From: Lepturacanthus savala
Taxonomy: Eukaryota; Chordata; Actinopteri; Scombriformes; Trichiuridae
Length of the DNA stretch: 64,000 nt
Reading direction: 5' to 3'
Assembly: GCA_030544235.1 (NCBI GenBank)
Contig: CM060473.1
Coordinates: 29,271,032-29,335,031, forward strand
The first letter of the stretch is position 1, and each line of letters opens with the position of its first letter. The position numbers were made by a program, and so were the translations under genes. This document shows positions 44,209 through 56,642 of the stretch, in pieces. The notes under the pieces are model-generated. The model saw only the letters and a program-made list of their open reading frames with translations, did not search any database and had not been told where the DNA came from.

Positions 44209-45097
44209 CTCTGCTGTTTCACTCTCGTTTTTGTCCCTGTTTTTTTTGTCTCAATATGATCATATTTTCCATGTACATGTTCACCATGTTTTTGTAGATT
44301 TTTAGATTTTTTTCATAGAATAATAGTGAAATAACTTCTCCCTGTTGACACTGACTTTTATCCTCAATCACTTATGAGTCACAGGCTGTTTCTGCTGTAA
44401 AAATAACCACAAATCACTGGTTCACAATAAAAATCAGATAATATGAAACTCAGACAGATAAACATATGTAGAAATATGCATCTAAATGTAAATCTGCTTC
44501 ATATTAGAAGACAACATGAGTGTCTGCCAATAAAAAACTAATAAAAAATGTAATAAAACCTGAAATGATCCAAACAAACAGAGAAGCCGTCGATGCTGAA
44601 GTTTTTTTTTTTCTTTTTTCTTGGTTTGTCAGTCAACATGAATTGAATCATCTCTGGTTTATATTAATATAAATAAATAATATAAATAAATATATTAATA
44701 TTCTGTTCATCTGTCCTCACATTGTCTAACATGTGATGGTGTGTGTGTGTGTGTATTTGATAAGAAACTGATGAGTTGAATTGATAATAAAATGTAATTT
44801 GATGTTGCTTCATCAGGCTAAAAGAGTCTTTATTCATCTATAAAGATCCAGAGAATCAATGGGAGATCAGGACTGAGATATTTAGTGAAATCTGAGCTAA
44901 TTAGACGGATTAATGAGTCAGAGATGATCCTGAAAATGAAGATTAATTCATCTGACATGATAATTGTGTTTTATATTCATCACTGTCAAGGATTTTATTA
45001 AAAAACAAAGATAAAATAAAGGAAATCTGCCTAATTTATGAAGAGAGAGAGAGTTATTCCCAACATATTATTGTGTATTAATGTATTATATATTCGC
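44209..45097. other. AT-rich non-coding stretch
   Basis: Homopolymer T runs and a short TG tract (44740-44755). No gene recognised. Confidence 0.5.
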
Positions 45098-46342
45098 ATT
45101 ATCCCCAGTGTTATCCCCAGTGTTATCCCCAGTGTTATCCCCAGTGTTATCCCCAGTGTTATTCCCAGTGCTATTCCCAGTGCTATTCCCAGCATTATCC
45201 CCGGTGTTATCCCCAGTATTATTCCTAGTGTTATCCCCAGTGCTATTCCCAGTGTTATTCCCAGTGTTATTCCCAGCGTTATTCCCAGTGTTATTCCCAG
45301 TGTTATTCCCAGTATTATTCCCAGTGTTATTCCCAGTGTTATTCCCAGTATTATTCCCAGTATTATTCCCAGTGTTATTCCCAGTGTTATTCCCAGTATT
45401 ATTCCCAGTGTTATTCCCAGTATTATTCCCAGTGTTATTCCCAGTGTTATTCCCAGTGTTATTCCCAGTATTATTCCCAGTGTTATTCCCAGTATTATTC
45501 CCAGTGTTATTCCCAGCGTTATTCCCAGTATTATTCCCAGTATTATTCCCAGTGTTATTCCCAGTATTATTCCCAGTGCTATTCCCAGCATTATCCCCGG
45601 TGTTATCCCCAGTATTATTCCCAGTGTTATTCCCAGTATTATTCCCAGTGTTATTCCCAGTGTTATTCCCAGTGTTATTCCCAGTGTTATTCCCAGCGTT
45701 ATTCCCAGCGTTATTCCCAGCGTTATTCCCAGCGTTATTCCCAGTGTTATTCCCAGTATTATTCCCAGTATTATTCCCAGTATTATTCCCAGTATTATCC
45801 CCGGTGTTATCCCCAGTATTATTCCCAGTATTATTCCCAGTGCTATTCCCAGCATTATCCCCGGTGTTATCCCCAGTATTATTCCTAGTGTTATCCCCAG
45901 TGCTATTCCCAGTGTTATTCCCAGTGTTATTCCCAGTATTATTCCCAGTGTTATTCCCAGTGTTATTCCCAGTATTATTCCCAGTATTATTCCCAGTATT
46001 ATTCCCAGTGTTATTCCCAGTATTATTCCCAGTATTATTCCCAGTGTTATTCCCAGTGTTATTCCCAGTATTATTCCCAGTGTTATTCCCAGCGTTATTC
46101 CCAGTGTTATTCCCAGTATTATTCCCAGCGTTATTCCCAGCGTTATTCCCAGCGTTATTCCCAGTGTTATTCCCAGTATTATTCCCAGTGTTATTCCCAG
46201 CGTTATTCCCAGTGTTATTCCCAGTATTATTCCCAGCGTTATTCCCAGCGTTATTCCCAGTGTTATTCCCAGTGTTATTCCCAGTATTATTCCCAGTGTT
46301 ATTCCCAGTGTTATTCCCAGTATTATTCCCAGTGTTATTCTT
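45098..46342. repeat. 12-bp TGTTATTCCCAG array with block duplications
   Basis: About 104 units in strict 12-bp register (TGTT, TATT, CGTT, TGCT starts). The marker GCTATTCCCAGCATTATCCC occurs at 45182, 45578 and 45842. The offsets are 396 and 660 bp (33 and 55 units) with conserved following variants. The array is open in four or more frames (IPSVIPSV, LFPVLFPV, GITLGIT); none is a gene. Confidence 0.95.
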
Positions 46343-48940
46343 ATAAATCCGTCAGTATTTTTTAATAATAAATATAAAGCAGCAGCATCCAGCTGTGACT
46401 CTCATCATGTTGATGCCACCCTCAGTAATTAGTGTTAATTGGTGATAATTAGTGTTAATTAGTGTTAATTAGTATTAATTGGTGTTAAGTGGGCTGCTGA
46501 AGCCTGCCTGATGTTGGAGGTTTGGATCAATCATCTGTAACAACATCCTCCATCTGTCCCTCATTAATCAACGTGATTAATCAACGTGATTAATCAGTGA
46601 GATTCTGGAAAATCAGGAGTCAACACGTTTCAATGAACAGAAACCAGGAAACAGCTGATGATCACATGATCATAATTAGAGGATCACATGACGTCACCTC
46701 ACACAGCAGCTTTATAATAATTATAATAATTACAATAATAATCTTAGTATTACATCAGCAGCAGTTTTGATAATAATAATAATTATTGTTAATTAATTAA
46801 TTGTTCAGACAGAAAATCTCTGAATATTCAGCAGAGAAACAGCATTTACTTTCATTTGGATCTGATTTAACTTTTATTAAAATTCCCTCCAGAAACATAA
46901 ACGTTTTATTGAAGGTCGATTTGATCTGTTTCCAGATGATGGAGCCGGAAGTTTAGAGCTGGAATTTCAACTAATTTAACTCATTAAAACTTGTTTATCT
47001 CATTTATCAACAAAGTGTAAATAAAGAGAATCATTAACTATTATTATTGAGATAGTTCATGTTTTACTGTAATAAGGAAGTCTGCATTGAAATAAAGAAC
47101 AACATTAGTGAAATCTGATGAATTTTGTTGTTTTGTAGCTGCTGGAAATCGACCAATCAGAGCAGGGGGCGGAGCCTTAAAGAGACAGAACCAACCAGAG
47201 TAATAATAATAATATGAATAATATGAATAATATTAATTATAACTATCACACACAGGCATAATAGAAACAAGTATAATGTGCATGTATACATATTATATAT
47301 ACTTACAAATATTTATATGTAATATATTTATATTTATATAAAAATAAAAAACCAAACAACACAAACACTGAACTGAAGCAGCATCCTGGTAGAAATATAA
47401 TATAAAACTAATACTTGAAGCTGTCACTTTAATAAAAACTCAACATTTTAACAGAAACGATGGACTTTCTAGCTGTCGACAGGTTATTTGCTGCTTGTTA
47501 AATTTAATTCATGCGACACTTTAAAGGTTTAAAGTGACATTGTCAACAAGCTTTGCTGCTGTAAATATGAATTAAAATCTTTGTGAGTGAATTATTTCAG
47601 CCATCAGTGTAAATCCAGGTAGAATCTGAGTAAAAAGGTAAATGTGATGTTTGACCTTTGAGACAAATATTTAGTGTATTCTGTTGTTCTTTTCTCATTT
47701 ATTTATAGTTAGCTTAGTTTGGCTGCTGTGGTTCTATATTAATGTTTCTATATAATATACAGAATATATTCTATTTTATAGAATAATAGTTAATTAATAA
47801 TAGACGTGGCACCAGTAACAGAACAGGAAGCTGTTTTTATTGATTTTATAAACTATTAAACTATTAAATGTTAACCAGACTTCATTTAATCAAAGATCTG
47901 TCCACTGTGATGTCACATGTTCGTAGCAGCTCCTTTGTGATGTCATAAAAACTTTATTCAGAGATTTTAGAACATTCTGACATCAACAGGTTCAGAATCT
48001 GATGAAACTGAGTCGTCTCTTTAATTAGTTTAAAGGAAAGTGATCAATTAGCTTGTTTATAGACTGATTATGTGGAAAATAAGCTAATAATAAAATAAGC
48101 TAAAAAAGAATGAATTTGATAGAAATGTGCTGCTGAACTTAAAAACAGGATTTTTCTGCAATAAATAATGTTGTTACTGGACAATAAATCTATTTATATC
48201 TGAATCTATATCATTTCATGAATCAACTGAAACAGACTTTATTTGGGTTCTGTCCTGTGTTTTTATCCAAATAGAATTATCTCTTTTTGTTTTTCTGTTT
48301 CTCTTTTATATATAATTATATTTAATTATATTTTTTAATGATTAAAACAGGTGACATTTCAGTTGTTACTGATGGAACCTGTTCATCTTATTATATATGA
48401 ATATTATATATTTGATTGTTGTTTGACACATTCTATTTGTTCACATCTACATTTTAACATCTGTTTACCATGAAACTAAATGAGAATAAATGAATCTGTG
48501 ACCTGCATCATGTTGTTTTTATTTAAACATGCTGTAATTTTTGCTTCAGAATTATTCCAGCTGATAATCAATAATAAAAATCAATACTAAACCAGTCAAT
48601 GATGGTAACAGGATTTTTTTCCTCCACTTGGTCAGAATCAATAGAAACAGACAGAAGATGCTGCTTCACTTCATAAAAACAGGTTTTATTCAGAAATATT
48701 AACAGGATGATTATTAATCTGCTGCAAATCTGCCTTGAAATTATGAATCACTGAAGAAGTGATGATGTGAAACGTTACATCACTGAAGAAAATAAAGATA
48801 TTAGATGAAATGGAGTGAAAACGACGTTTTGTTGTAATGATCATTAACATAATTAACTCATTATGATAATGAGATTCTACAAAAACTGCTGCTGGTTCAT
48901 TTCCAGCAGCAATAAGCAGTTATTAATAAAACCAATTAAT

Positions 48941-48944
<4 letters not shown>
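46343..48944. other. Quiet non-coding stretch
   Basis: About 2.6 kb with only minor repeats: TAATTAGTGT at 46430-46490, and TGATTAATCAACG at 46562-46597. No recognisable exon, RNA gene or mobile element. Confidence 0.5.

Positions 48945-48991
<47 letters not shown>
48943..48991. repeat. (TG)n microsatellite
   Basis: About 24 TG units. Confidence 0.95.
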
Positions 48992-48994
<3 letters not shown>

Positions 48995-49059
48995 AATTTG
49001 ATGTCAAACCTTCTCTTCTTCATCAGTGTGTGTCGTCTTGTGTTTTAACTTTAACTTAT

Positions 49060-49195
49060 GATTTATTGATGATTGATTGATGATGATTTATTAATGATTT
49101 ATTGGTGATTTGTTGATGATTGATGATGATTGATTGGTGATTTATTGGTCATTTATTGATGATTATTGATTGGTGGTTTGTTGATGATTTATTTC
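49060..49195. repeat. Degenerate TGATTTATTGATGATTGAT repeat
   Basis: Imperfect TGATTTATTGGTGATT-like units with no constant period. Possibly a young or decayed array. Confidence 0.6.
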
Positions 49196-50642
49196 TGTTT
49201 CTACACATTTCTGTTCTGTTTTTTTCTTCTAGTTTTGTTTCATTCCATCACTTTTCTTCTTTCCCTCCATCTTCTCTCCATCGTTATTCCATCCCTTTCC
49301 TCCTCTCCTCCATCCATTCTTCTTTTTTTCCGTCAGCGTTTTCTCATCCTCTTTCCTTCTGCTTCTCCTCATCATTTTGTCAGCCTGGTGTTTTCATATC
49401 TGTTAACATATGGTCGAGAATCATCAGGGTTTTTATTGGCTCCATTGGTCTATAAGAACAGAGCAGATGGTTGATGATGAAGCGCTGATGAAGGACTTTT
49501 ATCAGGTTCAACGCTTTATCTCACTATACATTTATATTTATTTATTCTCCTTCCTGCTACTTTACTTTGTTTTCTGTTAACTAGATGTTGAGTTTTTTTC
49601 TAATTCCAGAACATTGTCATGCATATAAATAAATATTCATCCTGATGTTGATAAGAATCATAATCGTATTTCTGAATGGATGAATACTCTGGTTTTCCCT
49701 TTAAATCCTGATAAAATGAACGGGGGGTTTAGATGAGATTCTTCAATCAAATACATCAAGTTACCACAAATATATGTCAGTAATTTACACTAAACTCTGA
49801 AGAGTCCTCAGGTCTCTAAATGTACATGTTTTGTTCATGTTGGATTCATGCCATGTTAGTCCATTTGTATCATTTTTTTTTTTAAATCACATAGAATGTG
49901 TGTTTTTTTTGACATGAAATATCAAATAGTGACTAGTTGATGGCATATTTTATGTATTGTTGATGTTTTTGAACCTTTTCAAAAGAGGTAAACTATCTGG
50001 TACCAAGTTTTTACAGTTACATCACATCATTGATTTTATCCCATCAAGTGTAAACTATAGAACAGGAACCAGATTCACCAACTAAACCTTCTTCCAGACT
50101 CAATCCTTTTTCCACATCAAATCAAACAGCTTTTAAAGCCCTGAGCAGTGTTTCCTGTCATTAACAGCTACCTACTTTCAGCACATTTACAGCTTGTGTT
50201 TTATAAAGTTCTTCAGCCGCGTGTTTCCTCCCTCCAGTCATCTCTCCTGGTTCTGTTGGCAGATGGTTTCTCCTCATGAAGCTCTGATGACAGCACAGTA
50301 ATTTGACTCAACAGAGAAAAGGATTAAAACCCGACTCCATCGGAGTGTTAAACCCACACAGGTGCTGAATGTTCCTCCATGTCCATCCCAGCGTAAAAAA
50401 CAGGATTAAAAACACCAGAATCCATCTCGGTTCTTAGGTTTTAATGCAGAGTTTCTGTTAGTGACAGTTATTAACGACATAACGAGTCCATGCAAACATA
50501 TTTATTTATTGGCTGCTTGGACATGTGACAAATCTGTTGCCGTGGCAACGGGACCCGGGCCGAGGTGATTGGGTCACAGCGACTGTTAGAATAAACTGAG
50601 ATGAGTCCAGATGGAGAAACAGCAGGAGGGAAGATGCTGTTT

Positions 50643-50650
<8 letters not shown>
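49196..50650. other. Non-coding stretch, pyrimidine-rich at left
   Basis: A C/T-rich segment at 49220-49390 is followed by ordinary sequence. An RFX-type palindrome lies at 50536-50549. No gene recognised. Confidence 0.45.
50536..50549. promoter_or_regulatory. X-box palindrome GTTGCCGTGGCAAC
   Basis: A near-perfect palindrome matching the RFX consensus GTTGCC(N2)GGCAAC. It lies in a short GC-rich patch that includes CGGGACCCGGGCCG. There is no adjacent recognisable gene. Confidence 0.35.

Positions 50651-50706
<56 letters not shown>
50648..50706. repeat. (CA)n(TA)n compound microsatellite
   Basis: About 21 CA units followed by about 8 TA units. Confidence 0.95.
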
Positions 50707-50708
50707 GG

Positions 50709-50892
50709 AAACAGTCCCCTCCCCAACCAGCAACACCTGGGTGTCTACCTTTTCTGGGAGCCTCCTGTAGGACTCTAAAATCCATCTGGGACGTCCTGAT
50801 GATCTTCTCCATCAGATCTTCTCAGGGACTGAGTTTCCTGGGACCTGAGAAGGTCCTGATCCAACAATCATAGGTCCTGTCCTGGTAGGGTG
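50709..50892 (-). pseudogene. Decayed Ty3/Gypsy pol end, possible chromodomain segment
   Basis: On the minus strand a short stretch reads ILESYRRLPEKVDTQVLLV followed by GEG. This resembles the chromodomain core of fish Gypsy elements (an ILxSRRR block, then LQYLVDWEGYG). Stops and frame changes interrupt the rest. It lies at the downstream side of the large array whose other flank is integrase-like, in the order expected on the minus strand. The match is weak, so this is a tentative call. Confidence 0.4.
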
Positions 50893-53342
50893 ATAGTCTA
50901 TGATGGTCTATGATGGTCTATCATGTCTATCATGGTCTATCATGGTCTATCATGTCTATCATGGTCTATCATGTCTATCATGGTCTATCATGGTCTATCA
51001 TGTCTATCATGGTCTATCATGTCTATCATGGTCTATCATGTCTATCATGGTCTATCATGGTCTATCATGTCTATCATGGTCTATCATGTCTATCATGTCT
51101 ATCATGGTCTATCATGTCTATCATGTCTATCATGGTCTATCATGTCTATCATGGTCTATCATGTCTATCATGTCTATCATGGTCTATCATGTCTATCATG
51201 TCTATCATGTCTATCATGGTCTATCATGGTTCATCATGATCTATCATGTCTATCATGGTCTATCATGGTCTATCATGTCTATCATGGTCTATCATGTCTA
51301 TCATGTCTATCATGTCTATCTGGTCTATCATGTCTATCATGGTCTATCATGTCTATCATGGTCTATCATGGTCCATCATGATCTAGCATGTCTATCATGG
51401 TCTATCATGGTCTATCATGTCTGTCATGGTCCATCATGATCTATCATGTCTATCATGTCTATCATGTCTATCATGTCTATCATGGTCTATCATGGTCTAT
51501 CATGGTCTATCATGTCTATCATGTCTATCTGGTCTATCATGTCTATCATGGTCTATCATGTCTATCATGGTCTATCATGGTCCATCATGATCTATCATGT
51601 CTATCATGGTCTATCATGGTATATCATGTCTGTCATGGTCTATCATGATCTATCATGTCTATCATGTCTATCATGGTCCATCATGATCTATCATGTCTAT
51701 CATGTCTATCTGGTCTATCATGTCTATCATGGTCCATCGTGATCTATCATGTCTATCATGTCTATCATGTCTATCTGGTCTATCATGTCTATCATGGTCT
51801 ATCATGTCTATCATGGTCTATCATGGTCCATCATGATCTATCATGTCTATCATGGTCTATCATGGTCTATCATGTCTGTCATGGTCTATCATGATCTATC
51901 ATGTCTATCATGTCTATCATGGTCCATCATGATCTATCATGGTCTATCATGATCTATCATGTCTATCATGTCTATCATGGTCCATCATGATCTATCATGT
52001 CTATCATGTCTATCTGGTCTATCATGTCTATCATGGTCCATCGTGATCTATCATGTCTATCATGTCTATCATGTCTATCTGGTCTATCATGTCTATCATG
52101 GTCTATCATGTCTATCATGGTCTATCATGGTCCATCATGATCTATCATGTCTATCATGGTCTATCATGGTATATCATGTCTGTCATGGTCTATCATGATC
52201 TATCATGTCTATCATGTCTATCATGGTCTATCATGGTCTATCATGGTCCATCATGATCTATCATGGTCTATCATGGTCTATCATATCTATCATGTCTATC
52301 ATGGTCTATCATGGTCTATCATGGTCTATAATGTCTATCATGTCTATCATGGTCTATCATGGTCTATCATGGTCTATCATGTCTATCTGGTCTATCATGT
52401 CTATCATGTCTATCATGGTCTATCATGTCTATCATGGTCTATCATGTCTATCATGTCTATCTGGTCTATCATGTCTATCATGTCTATCATGGTCTATCAT
52501 GTCTATCATGGTCCATCATGATCTATCATGTCTATCATGGTCTATCATGGTCTATCATGTCTATCATGGTCTATCATGGTCTATCATGTCTATAATGGTC
52601 TATCATGGTCTATCATGTCTATCATGATCTATCATGTCTATCATGGTCTATCATGGTCTATCATGTCTATCATGGTCTATCATGGTCTATCATGGTCCAT
52701 CATGATCTATCATGTCTATCATGGTCTATCATGGTCTATCATGTCTATCATGGTCTATCATGGTCTATCATGTCTATAATGGTCTATCATGGTCTATCAT
52801 GTCTATCATGATCTATCATGTCTATCATGGTCTATCACGGTCTATCATGTCTATCACGGTCTATCATGGTCTATCATGTCTATCATGGTCTATCACGGTC
52901 TATCATGTCTATCATGGTCTATCATGGTCTATCATGGTCTATCATGGTCTATCATGTCTATCTGGTCTATCATGTCTATCATGTCTATCATGGTCTATCA
53001 TGTCTATCATGTCTATCATGGTCTATCATGTCTATCATGGTCTATCATGGTCTATCATGGTCCATCATGATCTATCATGGTCTATCATGTCTATCATGGT
53101 CTATCATGGTCTATCATGGTCTATCATGGTCTATCATGGTCCATCATGATCTATCATGTCTATCATGGTCTATCATGGTCTATTATGTCTATCATGGTCT
53201 ATCATGGTCTATCATGGTCTATCATGTCTATCATGGCCTATCATGGTCTATCATGATCTATCATGTCTATCATGGTCTATCATGGTCTATCATGGTCTAT
53301 CATGGTCTATCATGGTCCATCATGATCTATCATGTCTATCAT
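50893..53342. repeat. 2.45-kb TCTATCATGG/TCTATCATG array
   Basis: About 255 units of 10 bp (TCTATCATGG) and 9 bp (TCTATCATG), with TCTATCTGG, TCCATCATGA and TCTATCACGG variants. TCCATCGTGATC at 51733 recurs at 52037 (304 bp). GGTATATCATGTCTG at 51619 recurs at 52169 (550 bp). A block near 52528 recurs at 52712 (184 bp). Overlapping higher-order duplications therefore built the array. The many short open frames (YHVYHGLSW-type) are artefacts. Confidence 0.95.
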
Positions 53343-53660
53343 CTCTCAACCACCCTGAGGTTCTTCTGGGAGTTGTGTTCCTATTCCACCCAGGGTTGGT
53401 GTATGGACCAGGTCCTGGAGGACTGAAGGCCTCTATCTCCTGGTAGACCTGTTCCACTTGGCCTTTGGATTCTGGGTGGTAACCAGAAGGGTAGAACTCA
53501 GGGACTGGCAGAAAGCCTTCAGACCTGTGACCCCAGGCTGAAGGGTTAGGCTTAGGGTCATGATCAGGGATGCTGTGGAACCAGAAACCTGCTGGACCAG
53601 CAGCAGCCCCAGAGGTTCCTTAGGGAGGAGAACCAGTTGGTTATCGAACCTCAGAAAAAC
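53343..53660 (-). pseudogene. Decayed Ty3/Gypsy integrase fragment
   Basis: On the minus strand near 53520-53430 one frame contains SGYHPESKGQVEQ and then a YQEIEAF-like segment. This corresponds to the SSGYHPQTNGQVERxNQE region of the Gypsy integrase core and includes its conserved glutamate. Upstream, a KAFCQSL-like stretch and, downstream in another frame, a WVE-HNS stretch fit the flanking integrase (WKAFC and WVEYAHNS). Several frame changes and stops are present and no full domain survives. The fragment is cut by the array at 53342. Confidence 0.6.
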
Positions 53661-53704
53661 AGTCAGTTACAACCTCTGAGCTGTCCTGTACCACTGATAT
53701 AAAC

Positions 53705-53708
<4 letters not shown>

Positions 53709-53791
<83 letters not shown>
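53709..53791. repeat. (TG)n microsatellite
   Basis: About 41 TG units. Confidence 0.95.
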
Positions 53792-53793
<2 letters not shown>

Positions 53794-54094
53794 GTCTATA
53801 ACTTCACCTCCTGAATTTTATCACGTTAGCATATTAGCATGTAAAATGCCACAAAGCAACAACATGAAAACATTTATAAAATATGTTAAAGTTTTAGTTG
53901 AATTTATTTTCTATTTCCCCAGAAACAGTTTCCCTGCAGATGGAAATAAATGAGTAAATATTCAGATGAAGAGTTGAAGGAATGAAACAGAAACGATAGT
54001 TTTCCCTTCAGGCTGAGTCATTAACTGAGTTTATTCAGAAAAACAGAAATATAGAAGCTGGATTAAATCCAGGAAGAAGCTGCTGAAAATCACA

Positions 54095-54425
54095 GGTGTG
54101 GTGTGTTTAGGCTGGGGGTTGGGCTCCAGGTGTGCTGTGGAGCTGTCTGCACACACCTGAAGCAGATCATCATCTCCAGCAGTATTTAGAGGCTGGCCTC
54201 TTGCATGGTGCTGCCAGATTGTCACCACATCGTGGTAGATCACCCAGGCTCCTCCAGATATCGCAAATTGAGATTTTTCGAGTATTTACCTTTATTTTCT
54301 GTACAGACTCCAGCTCTTGGCCCTCCTCACCACCAGGCTGCTGCACCTGAGCGTTCCAACCCTTTCCCTGTGTCTAATAAACGGCGGTTTACCATCAATA
54401 CACCACAACCACTCTTTATATTTCC
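54095..54425 (+). mobile_element. LTR-like fragment of a Gypsy-type element
   Basis: CACACCTGAAGCAGATCATC, then a TATTTAG TATA-like motif, GGTGCTGCCAGATTGTC and CTAATAAACGG (AATAAA at 54376-54381), is an arrangement familiar from fish Gypsy LTRs: promoter, transcription-start region, polyadenylation signal. The family differs from the two TGTCAC repeats. The ends are not resolved and no coding region adjoins it on this strand. Flanking 53792-54094 shows no gene. Confidence 0.4.
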
Positions 54426-55390
54426 TGACTTTATTTCATCTTTCTCTGAAGCATTTTTCTAATTTCTCACTTCAAATAAATTAGAGGCTGAATGATTTCA
54501 AAGTTTTAATTAAAATATTAAAATCATCTGTTTAGAGCTTTTATAGAATAAAACCAAAGGAACTGGAGTTATTCTCTTATTCTATAAATGTAACACACAC
54601 ACACATGGATTAAGGTTCAGATGTATCTGTCATTTTGTTAAAAAACTCAGATTAAATGTTGATTTAAACATTCAGCTGAGAAACAACAAATGTTGATTTT
54701 TCTATTTCCAAACAAGGATTTATTGATTTTTCAACATAAAATCTAGTTCCTTGCATCATATTTACAGTTATTGTGATTTAAGGCTTTAAGATCAGATGAA
54801 GTTCAGCAGCTTCAACATGAGCAGCCGCTTCCTCTGGAAAAAAGAAATAGCAACACTAAACATGTGCCAATGTGCAAAAAACAATGAATAAATGCATTGA
54901 AATCAGTGATAAACGTGGTGCAGCCACTGGAGAAAAGAGGTTAAAAACAAAAAGATTCAAGAAAAAAGCTGCTGAGATTCTGATGTTTAGATTTAATCCT
55001 GGAAAAATAAAGAAATAATATCAGAAAGAAGAGTTTATCATTATCTATTAATAACTTATGTTATTATCATCTATTAATAACTGCTGTTACTATTAATTAT
55101 CAATAACTGCCATTATAATTATCTAATAATAATTTGTGTTATTTCACATTTACACATTTAGTTAATATCTAAAACTAGTCAGACATTTCCCTTTATTTCC
55201 GAAGGTTTTACCAGACATTTCCTATGAAACCTGAACTTTTCTAGTTTGAAAGTGTCTGAAAAAGATAAATCGATATAAAAGAGTATAAAAGGATATTAAA
55301 CCATCTGTGGACACATGGAACTGCAGCTTTAGTTTAATTGGAAGGAAACTGAAGGAGCAGAAAACATCTTATTAACAGCTGGAGAGATGG
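54426..55390. other. AT-rich non-coding stretch
   Basis: Minor ATTAATAACTGYTRTTA repetition at 55040-55130. No gene recognised. Confidence 0.5.
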
Positions 55391-55412
55391 ACACACACAC
55401 ACACTCACTATA

Positions 55413-55451
<39 letters not shown>

Positions 55452-55588
55452 ATAACACACACACACACACACTATAACACACACACACACACAAACACAC
55501 ACACAATAACACACACACACACACAAACACACACACAATAACACACACACACACACACTATAACACACACACACACACACACACACAC
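55391..55588. repeat. Compound (CA)n-ATAACACAC array
   Basis: CA tracts are separated by CTATAA or CAATAA. This is the reverse complement in style of the TG-TTATAG array at 7139-8300. It faces a short (TG)n-TTATAG-(TG)n tract at 55667-55726 that could pair with it. Confidence 0.9.
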
Positions 55589-55666
55589 AAAGACCTTTAT
55601 ACAAACACGTTGTCACATTGTTACTGTTTCTCCACTTGTTTGTACAGTTCCTGCACTAATGAGATG

Positions 55667-55726
55667 AGTGTGTGTGTGTGTGTGTTATAGTGTGTGTGTT
55701 ATTGTGTGTGTGTGTGTGTGTGTGTT
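55667..55726. repeat. (TG)n with TTATAG/TTATTG interruptions
   Basis: Short tract, the inverted counterpart of the CA array about 80 bp to its left. Confidence 0.85.
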
Positions 55727-56642
55727 ATATCTGTTTCTGCTGAATATGATTTATTGTGATTTATTAGATTATTACATCAGTGATGAATTGTCCTCTGGTT
55801 CATGGCAGTAAATAATAATAAATAATAATAATTAATGCAGATGAACATCAAATCTGATTCAATATCAATAAATCAATATCCTCCATTTCCCTGTGATTCC
55901 TGATCTGAGGAATAAACCAGTTTTAATAATGAACTGAACCCATAATAATAATAATAAGCAGCAGAAAGGTCCCAGACCAAGGACTGGAACCTGGAGCAGG
56001 ACTAGAACCAGGACCAGGATGTAACCTGGACCTTCTGATGCTACCCACTGCAGCAGCTATTATTCGACTAGATTACTCTATATTATACTTTATTACATTA
56101 GATCAACATGTCAAGGACTCTTTAACAGTAACTAACATTATTTCCTGTTTCTCAGCTTTAAAATGATGTAATTCTCATTCATTTCTTGTTTTTTTAAGTA
56201 AAATCATTCTTTTTGTTTCTGCTCTGGATGTGTTGAACTCAGCAGAAAAACTGAATCTAACAGAAATAAATCAGAGTGAGTTACAGTTACATGATGAGAT
56301 ATACCCCATAATAATAACTGCAGGTGCTGTACTGGTTGTCACAGTGATGGATGGTCTCCAGGGCAACACAGGAAGTCCATCTGGAGGAAATGTGGAAGAG
56401 GAAGTAGATAAGAGATGCTGCAGATCTCATCCATCACTCAGAGATACAGGAAAGAAACAACCAATCACAGCAATTAAAACTAAACAAATTAAAATATAAA
56501 AATAAAAAAGAGTTTCAATACAACCACAAACTTATAGAAAAAATCAAGATGGAGCAGAAATTCCTGTTTCACTGCAACTTTTTCTCTTGTTTCTCCTCCT
56601 TTTTTCTCCTCAACACGTTTCTCTGCTCCATGTTTGTTCCCA
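55727..56642. other. Non-coding stretch
   Basis: AAT repeats near 55810-55830 and a CCAGGACCAGG patch near 56010. A 89-codon + frame at 56230-56499 has no recognised domain and I do not call it. Confidence 0.45.

Noticed and set aside
45031..46432. Long frames IPSVIPSV, LFPVLFPV and GITLGITL
   Set aside because: The 12-bp period keeps all frames open; both strands read as short repeats, so coding is not supported.
53343..54425. A complete Gypsy element joining the integrase-like fragment and the LTR-like fragment at 54095-54425
   Set aside because: The fragments lie on opposite strands, no gag or protease/RT region is present, and the LTR-like piece has no matching partner, so they are separate remnants.
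56230..56499. 89-codon non-repetitive frame
   Set aside because: No recognised motif, no splice or promoter context; judged a chance frame.
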